Made by a program: the position numbers and the translations under genes. Of a DNA stretch of 64,000 nt, positions 46,690 to 59,259 are shown in pieces (position 1 is the stretch's first letter; every line of letters starts with the position of its first letter). The DNA comes from Meandrina meandrites (taxonomy: Eukaryota; Cnidaria; Anthozoa; Scleractinia; Meandrinidae). The stretch lies in assembly GCA_963693305.1 (NCBI GenBank), contig OY855909.1:5134241-5198240 (forward strand), read 5' to 3'. Below the pieces are notes generated by a model. It had not been told where the DNA came from. It did not search any database and saw only the letters and a program-made list of their open reading frames with translations.

Positions 46690-47337
46690 ATTACATTGTT
46701 TAAACATGTCAAAAAAAAATTGCCGTGTTAACATAATTTCTTTTCTTTTGCATAGACCAAGTTTATAACTTCGCCAATGTTCAAGTCAAAGTCTGGGGTG
46801 GAAGAAAGAAGCTTGCTATGCTTTTTTCTAAGAAAAATTTTTTTAACATGAAAAATGAATCAAAAGTGTTTGGAAAACAAAGCAAATAAGCGTGCACTGT
46901 GTACACTGCGATGAAGCAATCTTAGCTTATTGAACTTGCATACGCCAAACTTTGTTTGTGCGTTTCAATCAATGCACTCGCTACAGAAAACTTCATCAGA
47001 TATTTCCCGACAAATAATTAAAACTCATTAGAAGAAATTCTATCACTGCTTTGACTTATGATGCCACAAAACAGAATGTTTCAAATAACCTTTGTCACGC
47101 AATATTTACGCATTGTTTACGTTAACCAGATTTGAAAATTCTCAACTGTTCAAAATGCGGGATTCCCTAACATTTCTCTTTTCACATCATTTCATTAGAC
47201 GTTGTTTTGTTTTCTCTAAAGAATATTTGCGATAAAATAGATTTTCATGTCACGCGACAAACTTGTTGATAAACGTGGGTTGCCAAGGCAAATGTGGCCC
47301 CGGTAAAATTCACGAAGTGATTCTCGTTCATTAAAAT
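46690..47337. other. Spacer before segmental duplication copy 2
   Basis: AT-rich, with no gene, hairpin or repeat that I can support. Confidence 0.4.
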
Positions 47338-47813
47338 TTTGAGTCAACGCCTTCAGTTGAAGAAAAGAGTGAAACAGAATAAGCTGCGAAAGCAGTGGAG
47401 CATGCAAGCGAACACCAAAAAATAGCTGTTGAAAACACTTGAGCCTTAACAGAAAGACGTGTGGTCTTTTGTTTTAGAAATCACTTTCAATTCGCATGAC
47501 TCCTGGAATGTATTTTTACTTTCCTTTGTTTAATTACGGCACCGTTCGTTGAATTAAAGTAGCCTGCAGAACAGGCTGTCTAGCGGCGCAGGGCAAAGAA
47601 CAAAAACGCGAGCGGGAAGCTTGAGACGAAAAATGAAACGTTATTACTTTTTATTCGTAGTGCATCCCACTCCGCCCTCTGTCCCTGCTAAACCGCCTGT
47701 TCTGCGGGCTAAATGATGAAGTATACAGCTGAGAAAATAAAACAGAATTTGGGACTCTAACATCGACTTTTCGTTCTCCTCCTGAGGATGGAAGAATAGG
47801 CGGTTTCTTATGA

Positions 47814-47888
47814 GTCTCTCTGTAGCTCAGCGGATCGGGCGCCTGCCAGATGGATGGGAGGTCATTGTTTCGATTCCCGTTGGGGACT
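47814..47888 (+). repeat. tRNA-derived SINE head, copy 2
   Basis: Same A-box (TAGCTCAGCGG) and B-box (GTTTCGATTCC) as at 9240, with GGGGAC at the end, which pairs better with the 5' GTCTC. Not a convincing working tRNA. Confidence 0.55.
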
Positions 47889-48353
47889 TCTTTGCCCCAC
47901 ACTTGTGACAAGATGAACATTAAATCTTTCTCTAGATGATTATAGACTGATGAACTCAGAAAGCAGTCGCTTTACTATTTCAGGTCAGATGCTGTGTCGC
48001 GAAACAATGTTCGAGAGTCGCGAAAGCAGCAGCAGTTTGATATAAGCGATTTTATGGTGATGTTTACTATCTTAGGGGCCGAGAAGTGTTTTATATGATC
48101 TGAGTTATGAGATTTGTTGAAACATCCAGGCGTTATCCGACCGCCTCAAGACTCTCCTGCCCCAGATGACGACTTGACCATCATGAAACGAGAATGTTTA
48201 TTGCCTCCTGCAGCTATGACCAACAAAGCTTGATTATTTTTTTTTTGTCCCTTGCGCGCACGGTTGTCAAGCTGACTCTGTTATATCCAACAAATGAAAT
48301 TTCGGAAATTCAAACCGAGGATCCAGTTTGTTGAGGTTCTCGTCAAAAAACTT

Positions 48354-48462
48354 ACTTCCGGGTTAGCTTCCGGGTTCCGGGTACTTCCGCCATTTTGAGT
48401 CACGACACCTTGCCTTGGGAGACCCTGGGAACAAATTTGACAAACAAAATGCAAAATGGCGG
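48354..48462 (+). promoter_or_regulatory. WDR25 copy 2 promoter
   Basis: The ETS motifs of copy 1 are kept (ACTTCCGG at 48354, ACTTCCG at 48383), as is the YY1-type CAAAATGGCGG (48452-48462). A base change makes a second, inverted YY1-type site here (CCGCCATTTTG), where copy 1 reads CCGTCATTTTC. Confidence 0.5.
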
Positions 48463-48520
48463 ATTGATCACCAAATCGCTTTACATTTATTTGCTGATAT
48501 TTTAACGACCCAAGCGAGGT

Positions 48521-51500
48521 ATGAAGAGTTTGTGTGCGTACGATAACAGTTCATCTTCTGATGACGAGTCGCCGAAAAACAAGAAACGAAAGGCAACAGA
48601 AACTGATCGGATAAACAGAGTTCGAGAAGCAAGAAACATCGGACTTCAGCGAGAGGATACAATGGTTAAACGTCATGCCGAACCTTCAAATGCTAGTGGA
48701 TTACCTGAAAGAAAAGCCTCTGAATCAAAACAAAATACAACTTGCAGTCCTTTGAATCTCTCGGATCGCTTAGAGTCGCGAGTTGTTAACCAGACTAACC
48801 AGCCGACTAACCACAACAAAAATACTCCAGCTTTCATCGGATCAGTGGCACGAAGAACGCAGTCAAATTCGAGTTTTCCAGGGTCGAGTGTAAAACCTTA
48901 CGTGTCAAAGAGAGAAAGAGAGAGATTGACTCAAACAATTGCTGCAACCTCGGTATCAACGCTTACAACGAATAATCAGTTAGAAAAGATTGACTCTGAT
49001 TGCTCATTGAAAGGGGTTAAACTTAACTCTGAACAAAAACCTGAAATTTCAACCAGAAAGACTGCAGATCTTGTGTGCAGACCACCTAAACAGCTGCAGC
49101 TAAATCTTGAAGGACATTCACAGGGAGTCAACTGCGTCAGATGGAATCCAGCAGAGAGCAGTTTGCTGTTGTCTGCGTCAATGGATCACGTGGTCAGTGT
49201 TTGGGACACACACAAAGGCGGGGCTTGTACTCAAAGATTAACACATCATACTGAAGCTGTTAAAGATGCCAAGTGGAGTCTATGTGGATCGCAAGTGTTG
49301 AGTTGTGGTTATGACAAAACTGTGAGACTTTTTAGTTTGGAAACAGGTAACAGCATTATAGCAGGGTAACAAGGGTGGGTGAGGGGTACATGTCGGTAAA
49401 TAGAAACAACCATAAACCATGTAAGACAGACAGACAGACACCTTTATTGAGTTATGTAGCTCAGGGTAGTATATTCAGGGGCTTGAAAGCAACCTGCTAT
49501 CAACAGAAGCCCTGAGCACCAAAATGCTTCCAAAAGACCCCAAAACAGACTATTTTTTTCTCAAGTTATTAATAGATGGAAAACAGTAGGTGTGATACTT
49601 GCTGCCAGCATTTAGGGCAAAGGGCTAGAGCTACATCCATTTTGGGACAAATTATGCTCTTTACCCACCAAACCTGCATTAAAATATCAATCATTTTTCA
49701 GTGTGCAAGGGGTGTGCATTCCCCCCGTGAGATGACCTGCGGTTTTCTAATACAACTGGTATTCTGCAAAAAACAAAAACTATGTGGTGCACCCCCTCCT
49801 AAGAAAAATTCTGGATCTGCCCCTGAAACACAGCATTGATTTAACCCTCCTTAATTTACTCATCTGATAAAACATATCACATATCAAAGTTTAACAAAAA
49901 CAAAACAAGCATGTCTAATATTTAATGTAATGAAACATAGTAACGCAAAGGAATACCCTCATTGCAAGATTTTTTTGTCCACCAAAACACCAACATAATA
50001 TTGCAAATTTCATGTCATAAATATTCCTTCTCTCCTTCATAAGTGAGGAGAACGTACTGCTTTTGTGACAAAATCTGCAAATGGTTAAACATTCTAGTCT
50101 TCTTGGATAAGGACATTAAACCGTTGGCCCTATCTCCTGCATCTTCAGTGTTGTACATAGTCAGTAGGGGATGTTAAAGAACCCACACACTTATGGCAAA
50201 GAGTGCGGCACAAAGTTCCTGGTGTTGCTGTCTGGCCTTGTTTCAGAGGTTGGTGCTTCCATTGTGCCTTCCCCCTTGGACAGAATTCTCCAAGAAAAAT
50301 TGCTATGACTTTGACTATTGCAGATCACTTTAATACCTAAGTCCAAAAAGGTTGAATTGTAAAAGGATTTTCTGGCCACACAGCTGAGTTACAATGTACC
50401 CTCAATTAGATGAGTTCTCCAACTTGGTGATCAGTAGTTTTAACATGCAGATTGATAATATTATTATTCTGTGATATTTTAATTTTTTTTATATCAGGTG
50501 TTAGATGAAGACCACAGTTTAATGGTAATTCGGGAAGAGTTTAAAAACTCAACTCAACCTGGATTTTTATAAGACATATTATCAATGAAGGTTTTAATAT
50601 TATTATTGAACTAAAACCACTAAATGCTTTTTTTTTTTTTTTACAACAGGTCAGGAAATCAGAGCGTTTCCACACAAGAACTACGTAACTTGTGTTCAGT
50701 TTCATCCTGCAGAGCTTGCCCTGTTTTTAGCTGGGACGTTTAAATCTGCCATCCTGTGCTGGGACACAAGAACTGGAAACGTTAGTATGACAACAGGTGC
50801 AGTGTAATGGCTTTCCAGCCATTTGTGACAAAAAGCTCAAAAAAGATATTTTCTTAAAATTTGGTTTGTTTCTTTGTGGCTCACAAGTATGAGGCTTACG
50901 TTGTGTTTTTTTGTCTGTTATTTAGTGCTGTGAAGAATTTTTTTTTGTTTTCGCCAAACAAGCAAACTGGATCAAAACCCACCCATGTGGAGGGGGACAG
51001 GGAGGTCTGAACCTCCCGCCTCCCGTACCTTCTACTCCTGCCTCCCACCCCTTTCCGTAGCCATTCTCTCCTGTTTATCTTTTCCGAAATATAATGAAAT
51101 GTTCCGCAATTTTACTCGTTTTCTCCCAGTTCCCGCCACCTTAAGAATCCTGCTTCCCGCCCTCTCTCCTCCCACTTCCCGGCCCTTTTCTCCCGAGGTC
51201 TCGCCCCCCTGTCCCCCTCCACACCAATCACAACCCAGAGAAATGACCTTTTGAACCCACTAAAATTTATTAACTTCTTTATTTTATGAGACATCTGCTA
51301 ACATGAGTGATGGCAGCAAAAGCAAAATAAGTTAGTTCAGATCTGTTAGCCACAGAGGGCTTGTCATTTCACCGCTCACTGATCAGTGTCTTTTTAATAC
51401 CATTTCAATAGAGCAATTTAACTAGATGTACTCGTGAACTTTAAATTACCATTTTAAGAGAAATGTTTCTTCCTTTTTATGGCAACTGTGGTTTTCATCA

Positions 51501-54500
51501 ACAGGTTGCATCAACTTACTCATCATTTTTTGGCCAAGTTCAGGACATAGCTTTTCTTCCCGGGGGAGAGGAATTTATTTCTGCTGCCGAGGTAGTGAGA
51601 CGGAATTCTACAGACAAAGGGATCATGGTCTGGGATTTTAGATCCACCGCAATATTATCAAATCAAATTTACCAGGTAAGATGGTGTTAAGATTGCAGGC
51701 TGTTACAAAGAGGATGGAGGAAAAGCTAGGTTGACATGATGTGTAAACAGAGAGATTTTGTAATAATAATGACTGTATTTCTCTTGGTAGACAAGTAATA
51801 TGCCCAGATAACATAGTCTTTTATTTTACCTTTTCTTGAAATGAAATGGCAGATCATCTTGGGGTGTATAGGAGGGTGGGGGTGGAGAGAAACCAGGGAG
51901 GAATCTGAATTTCCCACTTTACATACTCATTACTCCCAGTTCCTGCTACTTCTTAAGTTAGTGCTTGCTGCCTATTGGTGCTTTTCCCTTACAATATTGC
52001 AACAGTTTACACTATCTCTCCTGTGCTCCAGTCCCACTTTGGAAATCCCAGTTGCAGCCCTGGACCCTAGAGGGGGGGGGGGGGGGGGGTACTTGGGATT
52101 TCAAGTGACGGAAATGATTTAAGGATTTTTTTTTTGGGGGGGGGGGGGGGGTTGAAATTTTCAATTTCAGTGATTTTTTTGGTGGCTTAATTTAAAAAGG
52201 GATTTTTTGGGTATAAAAAACAATCTAAAGATTTGTGGTAGTGCCTTGGCTGCATAGTAGTAATGATTTTATACGTGTTATATTATTCCCCCCTGTCTAG
52301 AAATTAAAGGATCAGAAATTCAGCATGGGATTTTTGGGGGGTTGAGTTTTGGTCCAGCAATTTTTTGGGGTGTTGTTGGAAGCCCTTGGGATTTTTGGGT
52401 CTTGATCCCCCCCCCCTCCCATTTGATCATCTTGTCTCTTGAAATCCCGAGTACCCCCCTGGGCCCTGATACTTCTAGTCTTTATTTATCTGTTAATTTA
52501 TTCTACCATTACTTTTTAGTATAATCTATATTTTTCCTGTTACCATTTTTTCTTGATAATGGTGCCATTATGACACCAAGAGGATGTTCCATCTTTTTGC
52601 ATATTTTTATAGGATTGTTATGTAGTTCTGTTATTTTTTTTTCTCCTTGTCAGGAAGCCTTTACCTGTACTTGCTTGAAGGTTCACCCAACTGAATCACA
52701 TTTTATAGCACAGTCAAATGGAGACTACATTGCTTTGTTCTCGACAAGAAAACCTTACAAGCTGAACAAGTTCAAGGGATATGAGGGTCACAAGGTAATG
52801 ACGCCAATAATTTCAGGTTTTAATGTTACAGTTTTATAGCAAGGAAGTCACATGTGAACACTTTCACATTCCTTGTGCAGTCCAAGTTACAAGGAGCTCA
52901 AAGGTTCCGAAACTGTGAGATCCAGGGTGCCCATCATAAAGCTTACAGGAAAGAAATAAGACTATCTGGTCACCCAAAAGCAAAAGGTAGTCGCCTGAGG
53001 CACCCGGGCACCCTTAGAGCACAGCCCTGCAGTCATTATCGAAGCAGAAGGACCAAAAGCCTGTGGAGAGCTTGCAGTTGACTTCTGATTGGATTAAATC
53101 TGCACATGAAAAATTATATCTTTTGGGAGTCAAAAAAAGGTTGAACTATGCCCAAGTTGGTCTTCTTCAGGGGTTTAATTCATATTTTCCGACACCGCGA
53201 GCATTACTGTCCCTTTTTATATCCCTCTCCCCCAACCAGATGAAAATTCACTTAGACTCATGAAAATTTGAACCGGTTTAAAATTCAATGAGACCTACAG
53301 TGCAATAATTGAGAGTTGGTGGTTTAGCAAGAGTAAAAGTTTTAATAGTAACACAACAAAAATGTGAGTCAATCAATTGTCACTTTGACGCAACTTTAAA
53401 AGCGACTGGACAACTGTAAAAAATGCAACCAAACTTTATTCAGCGCTTCAAGCTGCGACCATTTTGGTCGCCATGGCGAGTGGAAATAAAATTTGGCGAC
53501 TAAATTTTCCACACAGGTCGCCAATTTCGCGACCAGGCTACGCATCAACATTTTTTTTTGCAGTTCAATCACTAAGCCAAACAAATTTGACCACAAAACG
53601 TTTCATTACAACTATTTCAATCGCCTATCTTACTTATCTGTGTGAGTTAAAGATACCTCATTGCTCAGACTCCTAATTGTGTTTTGATCCCTTCGGTCAT
53701 CTATAAAGTTTGCAAACCACATTTCTTTCCATTGTTTTAGTGTACTGTACAAGAATTTAACTTGTTTTGCATGTTTATCTTCCTTACCTGTTTCTTTAAT
53801 CTTTTATTTACTTTTCTGCATGATAATTGGAACAGTTCAACAAAAAAACTCTTCAACGGAAACGAAAATAACTACGTTGGAACGTTCTTCGAACGAGTTT
53901 AATTCGGCTCATAATGGTCAGCGGTATTACTTCATGTAAGGCAACATAAGGTGTCCTGCTTTAAAAACGCCTTGATTTTTGGCGACCAAAATTTTTCTAG
54001 CGGCGACCATTTTACAAAAGAAAGTCGCCAAAAGGCGACTTCTGAAAAACTTGAGCTTGAAGCACTGTTTAATAACAAATTAAATCATAATTTTACAATC
54101 GAAGACATCCAACATTGTTATCAAGAAAGTTCAAAATACAGGTTTAAAATTTAATTAACCTAACCCTAACTCTCTTGATCAAATTTTTGAATTATATAGA
54201 CTGGGCACTTGCAGTTTGATCAATTAAAAAATACCCAACATTTTCGCTCCCCCCCCCCCCCCTTGGGTAGGAGACCAATCTAGGCATGGCTCCACCTTTT
54301 TTGACCTCTTTTTTTCTCTGAAAAATACTTTTTTTTTTTGCAAAAGTAAAAAAAGCCTAGTAACTAAATTGTTTGCAGACATGAATGAAGTTGAATGCAG
54401 GAAGATGCTATTTGTTTGCACAGATGGCACAGAAAAAAAGTGTTTGTCATGGAAACGTTTTCATTCCCCCTTCTCCTCCAAGAAATACTGGTCCGCCCCT

Positions 54501-55093
54501 GAAGATCTAAACCATCAACACAATCTGACTAGGTTTTTAAAGGGAGTAAAAACATTGACAGTCTGCCTTGAACACCCTCAGTGAGACCAAAACGCGCATT
54601 TTATACCTCTGAACAAGACCCGCCCTTATCACATGAGAACCCCTGGAGGCTGGGGAATGAGAAACTCTTGAGTTCTGATGACATGCTTTAGACGACAAGA
54701 GTAGAACCTGGGAAGGATAAGTGATAAATGATTGCAGCTGCTTTTAAAATACAGGACTTTTGTTACCCAACTTACTTACCATCTTTGTAAAATGAAGCTC
54801 GCGGTACATTTAACCAACACGTAGACGGTAAAGAGAGCAAAATTCACAAAAGCAACAATGAACAGGGTGAAGGAGATGTCTTGCCAGGTCAAAACAGCAA
54901 TTTGAGCTTCAATAACTCTCACGTGACCTGTCAGAAAATGAGAAAAGATTGTTGAGACAGGGAAACTACGCAAGAAGTGACGTGTTTGGAAACAAGAAAA
55001 GAAAACTAAAATAATAATAATAATAATATTAATAATAATAATATTAATAATAATATTAATAATAATAATAATAATATTAATAATAATAATAAT

Positions 55094-55151
<58 letters not shown>

Positions 55152-56545
55152 TTTATAGTGCGCAAATTTCATAAAATGTTCAAATGCGCATTACAAAACG
55201 GAATAAAAACGCTAAAAGTTAAAATTACAATTAAAGGTAAACTTACAATGAATTTAAAGAGCTAAAATTACATTAAAATAAAATAATGATTGGAAAAAAA
55301 TAATGATTGCAAAATAATAATGATTGGAATAGGATTATTAGTGCTTTTCGATTCCTCTAGGAAACGCCATTTCAATTCAGTTGTAGGTTAAATGTATTAT
55401 ATAAGCAGACCTTCTTAAGTATTGACCCTACAAGGAAATCGCGAAAAACGAACTGAAAACGTAAAATTTATTGTTGCAAATTGTTGCCGCGAAAGTTAAG
55501 TTACTAAAGTTTGTTGAGGAAATGTTGGGTGTCTTTAGTGGCACTATTTAATGTAAAGTTTTAAATTTCATATCACAGTGTCAATCAAGGTTACAAATTT
55601 TCTCTCCACTTACTTTCGAGATATTCAGCATAAAATTCAGCAACAACTTCAGTAGCGTAATTCAACGCATTGATAAACGGCCTTCCAGTCCATGTGGCTC
55701 CATCCCAGATCCACTCGGCCATCCATACAACTCCTTCCCATGTCCACTCGGCCATCCATACAACTCCTTCCCAAGTCCACTCGGCCAACCGTTTGGCTCC
55801 GTCCCAGGTCCACTCCGTCATTCGTTCAACTTCGCCCCAAATCCTCTCGGCCATCCATAGACCGCCATTCCAAACCCACTCAGTCAGCCATGTAACTCCG
55901 TTCCTTGTTTTGTCAACCATTGTCACGGTGAGATCATAACATTTGTTCCAAACCCGTTTCGTCATTGTCACTGAAAAGTCCCATGCCCGTGTTGTGAAGC
56001 CAGGGAGCCTGGGCTCGGATGTTTCGTAGGCGGGACATGTTGCATCATGGGGAAACTGAACCTGGCAAATAATGAGTCAGTTGTTTGCTGTTTTCTGGCA
56101 AAAAGCTACAAACCAACTTGTAACTGACCATGACAAAATTACAACAAGTTGCCTAACCTTGCGAGAAATTAAAAGAAACATGAGTTTTTGATATTAAATA
56201 CCTCTTCGTGTTTGGGTGTCCTGTTACGTCTGGGTATGCTGTGGACATGTGCCAAGTCTTTGTTCTCAGTGAGTTCGATAACCAGTTTAATGTCCAGCTT
56301 GATGGAGTTAAATCGCATCTTAACTATATAATCCTGTAACAAGAAGTAATTACATTTAGAAAGTTGACTCTTGGGTTCTTTTTCTTTTCTTCTTCGCGCT
56401 CGTAGTCTTAATGCTTTAAAAGATCCACCACAAAAAACAGCAGTCAGAAATATACAATTTTAGATATTTGTAAAAATGAAAGAAGAATAGTTTCTTCTCT
56501 CACGAGAAGTGGGCTATCGGCTATCAGCGATTAGTATCACCCAAC

Positions 56546-56583
<38 letters not shown>

Positions 56584-59192
56584 GCTACTAGAGGACTATT
56601 AGTAATAGTCATCGAGTAGCGAAATTCGTGACGCTTTCTTTCGTTTTATTCCCAAATAAATCTTTCTTCAACTTGCATTTGCTAACTTTATTATTGCTTT
56701 TTCTGTTCGACTAGTTGGGTGATACTAAAAGAATTAGACCCTTCGCCCTTTGTGTCGTCCAATTCTGTCTGTAATCATACTCGTGATTAAACAAATCGGA
56801 CACCCGCTACGCGGTCGTCCGATTTTGTTAATCACTCGTATGAATACAGACCGAATTGGACTCCACTCAGTCCTATTACCCTTACTTATTAGACATTTTA
56901 GTGTGTAGTATCACTGTATATTTTTACGAGTCATGCAGTATTTTGGCGAGCCCGAAGGGCGCGTCAAAATACAAATGATGAGTAAAAATTTACAGCGATA
57001 CTATACGCTAAAATGTCTTATAAGAGATTTATTATCCAACGTTTTCGTTTCCCCGAAATTTTGACTTGCCAAGGTTTTTAATCTTTCGCGCGGTCGGGGG
57101 AATGAGACGAGTACAAATATCGTGTGATATTTGTATTCGTTTCGCGCGTTTTTTAATTTGTACTCTACGAAGCAGTATTGGATAATTAAATATAGTAACA
57201 AAGGTGACAACTCTTTCGCGCAAAAACATCTCTGCAGGGAAGGCAGCGTCACTGATTCGCGCTTGATGGCGCGTTAACTCGCGCGTGAAAACAGAAGTCC
57301 ATATAAAAGACTTTTTTTAAAACTTATTTGAGCCGCCACCAACCTTGTTAATCCAGCTCCCGGTAATGGTTGTGTCATGAAACAAATCTTTCAAGAAGAA
57401 ATCCTGCTTCTCAACATCTTGAAGAGCTTCTGTAAAAATGATTTCAGAACTGTCACGGCGTGCATTTTATTGAACTTTCTCGCTTATAGGCCTTGACGCG
57501 TAGCAGTTCAGAAGGCCAAAACTTGAGCACAATGTAATGTATGTATTTCCTTTTCATTTTAAGAACAACAAATTTGATGAGCTAGTTTTTAATGGAAACA
57601 ATGCGTTATGTCGAGTGAACTTAAACGTAACCGTTAAAGCGCGCGCTTCAAAAGAATGCGAAACAACGCACGCGCGTAACATCCTCAAATACTACCATGG
57701 CAACCAGAGTTGTTTGGTTTTCTGAAAAATGAAGAAAATTGTTCAAACTTGCTATCGGAAAAGAAATGCTTTTTCTTAGAAGCTAGCGCGTTTTTTGATC
57801 TTCCTATTAGCGAAAAAAACCTACATGACTTGTTCTGAAAAAAAAAAAATGGGAAAAAACAAAGTTTCGTTACGAGAAGAACGCAATTGTTAAGTTCCCG
57901 GGTTTAAAAGTTTACAGTGCGAGGAAAAAGAAAAACTAGTTTTAAAACGCGAGCAAATCTTACCTTCTCGTTTAGCAGGATATGTAAGGTATGATGAAAA
58001 CAAGAAAACTGTCAGCGCCGTAAGCGGAAATACCAACTTCATGCTTACAACAGAACTTTTTTCTTCTCGCAAAAAACGCACAACTTGTTCGTTGCGCGAA
58101 AAAGAGCAAAGTGAGAGTGTGACGTCATAATCAGCGTTTATGACGCAGCACGCACGAGATGAAATAAAACTCGTTTCCAGGCCAGCTGTCCTTTTCCCAA
58201 CCGAGTTTGTTTTAGTGTTGTTGTCTTCCTGAAACATTTTGAATTATGCAGAACATAAGAAAGAACAACTTAAGCAATAATAATCTCTTGATATGGCACG
58301 TGTTTTGGAAAAAAGAGGCGTTTTAGAATGATCTCTTACTGAACTCAAACGTCAAAAGTTGCAAAAACTAAACAAAACAACAAGAAAAAACAGTAAGGCA
58401 CTACCTGTCTGGAACCTCTATTTTCATTCGTCCGCTGTAAACACTACCTCTATTGTTATTCAGGGCTAGGGGCATTGTTATGACCTGTTATCTATTGTTT
58501 TAAGAACCAATGAAGTAACTCGTTCCGAGAGGTAGTGGGCGACCCAGAAAAAAAGAAACGTAATTTCGTTTAGTTTGCGCGCCTCGTCGTTTGTACCTAT
58601 TAAGCGCTTTAAGGACCGGTAATACGGGCAACATTTTTGTTCAACTTGTCTCACAGCATTGTTGCATTGCAAGCTGAACGAGTTGTTTCCTGTATTACTA
58701 GCTTGCGCTCAACTTGTCTCGCAACAAATTTCCGTGTTGCAAGTTGCAGCAACATGTTGCACAAAGAAGAACCGAGTTCTACTTTTTGCAACAATTCTTT
58801 TCATCTTGAAACAATGTTGGCCTTTAAGCAGATGCGTATAATTTTGTTTCAAACCGGAATTGTTATATCGTTTTGCAGGATTTGGTTATGCAACTAGATT
58901 GTCTTTCAAGTATTAAATCTTACAAATCTTCGAATTTTGTAATGCTTGACTGGTAATTCTTTGTTTTCAGGTGAGTGGTTATCACATTGGATGCGATTTC
59001 AGCCCTGACGGTAGAATTGTTTCTTCTGGTTCAGCGGATGGCAAAATCTTTTTCTACGATCAGTTCACATCTCGTGTGATCAGGACACTAGAAGCACACT
59101 CTGCCCCATGTATGGATGTCGCATATCACCCCACCCTACCCAGCTGTGTAGCCAGCTGTGGGTGGAATGGACAGGTTAAAGTCTGGACATAA
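48521..59192 (+). CDS. WD repeat-containing protein 25, copy 2 (496 aa, five exons)
   Basis: Coding exons: 48521-49346, 50650-50780, 51505-51675, 52654-52794, 58971-59192; splice sites and phases match copy 1. It lacks two residues near the N-terminus (DDESPK against DDESESPK) and carries scattered substitutions, mostly in the disordered N-terminal part. In the last blade GWDGQVKVW has become GWNGQVKVW, replacing the Asp that usually caps the blade. No stop or frameshift is seen, so both copies look functional. The 6.2-kb last intron again holds the antisense W-rich gene. Nuclear scaffold function is inferred from relation to PRP17-type WD40 proteins. Confidence 0.88.
50988..51221. mobile_element. 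MITE with TGGAGGGGGACAGGG ends, copy 2
   Basis: Sister of 12466-12705 in the same intron, slightly shorter through internal deletion. Confidence 0.6.
52071..52460. mobile_element. G-run MITE in WDR25 copy 2 intron 3
   Basis: Same element as 13551-13871, with a more complete right end and an extra segment near 52216-52285 not present in copy 1. Confidence 0.5.
53441..54067. mobile_element. 627-bp hAT-like element private to copy 2
   Basis: Inverted ends CAGCGCTTCAAGCT and AGCTTGAAGCACTG follow the CAG...CTG pattern of hAT termini, and subterminal GGTCGCC/GGCGAC motifs repeat on both sides. The flanks TTTATT and TTTAATA suggest an imperfect target duplication. Copy 1 has the uninterrupted site near 14866. 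No ORF. It sits just beyond where the nested gene's last exon would lie. Confidence 0.65.
54776..58042 (-). CDS. Nested W-rich 11-mer repeat membrane protein, copy 2 (exon 6 lost)
   Basis: Coding exons: 58042-57964, 57429-57344, 56333-56202, 56061-55614, 54927-54780, matching copy 1 in site and phase. Exon 4 is 33 bp longer, adding one complete 11-residue repeat (six instead of five). The region that should hold exon 6 with the lysine-rich tail is deleted (short junction near 54150-54180). If the last donor is not used, translation reads W then TAA at 54776, giving about 298 aa that end just after the membrane helix. Signal peptide and membrane helix remain. Either a shortened working protein or an early pseudogene. 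Confidence 0.65.
55009..55150. repeat. (AAT)n microsatellite
   Basis: About 140 bp of AAT units with interspersed ATTAAT variants, in the intron between exons 5 and 4 of the copy 2 nested gene. It is absent from copy 1. Confidence 0.9.
56533..56726. mobile_element. MITE with AGTATCACCCAACTAGT ends
   Basis: A 17-bp perfect inverted repeat, AGTATCACCCAACTAGT and ACTAGTTGGGTGATACT, bounds 194 bp without ORF. The left interior (CTAATGCAAATCCTGCA) has a worn relative near 17294, so part of the element may be older. Confidence 0.7.
56891..57018. mobile_element. Small MITE with AGACATTTTAG ends
   Basis: AGACATTTTAG at the left and CTAAAATGTCT at the right bound 128 bp, with internal GTAGTATC/GATACTA and GTATTTTG/CAAAATAC pairs. 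The stretch 56733-56880 just before it forms another loose inverted repeat (GTCCAATTCTGTCTGTAAT region against its partner). Confidence 0.6.
58120..58127 (-). promoter_or_regulatory. CRE-type TGACGTCA, copy 2
   Basis: Same site as 19718-19725, 78 bp upstream of the nested gene ATG. Conservation in both copies supports a regulatory role. Confidence 0.45.
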
Positions 59193-59227
59193 CGTAGATG
59201 CACCACAACCTAGTAAACAACAGGTTG

Positions 59228-59233
59228 AATAAA
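59228..59233 (+). promoter_or_regulatory. WDR25 copy 2 polyadenylation signal
   Basis: AATAAA 36 bp after the stop codon, as in copy 1. Confidence 0.7.
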
Positions 59234-59259
59234 AAAGATGTATTTCCGTGTAAGTAAGT

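Larger units (their letters stand above)
38411..47337. other. 8.9-kb block absent from WDR25 copy 1 flank
   Basis: Similarity to 8040-8760 stops at about 38410 and similarity to 8790 onward resumes at about 47338. The block contains MITEs, the TTAA element and a decayed protein fragment. Sequence near 38585-38635 is repeated at about 46053-46100, and 38507-38570 is repeated near 39547-39640, suggesting further internal duplications. Confidence 0.6.

Noticed and set aside
54776..55165. 129-codon minus-strand frame beginning with poly-isoleucine
   Set aside because: The start lies in the (AAT)n microsatellite; only the last part is real, as exon 5 of the nested gene.
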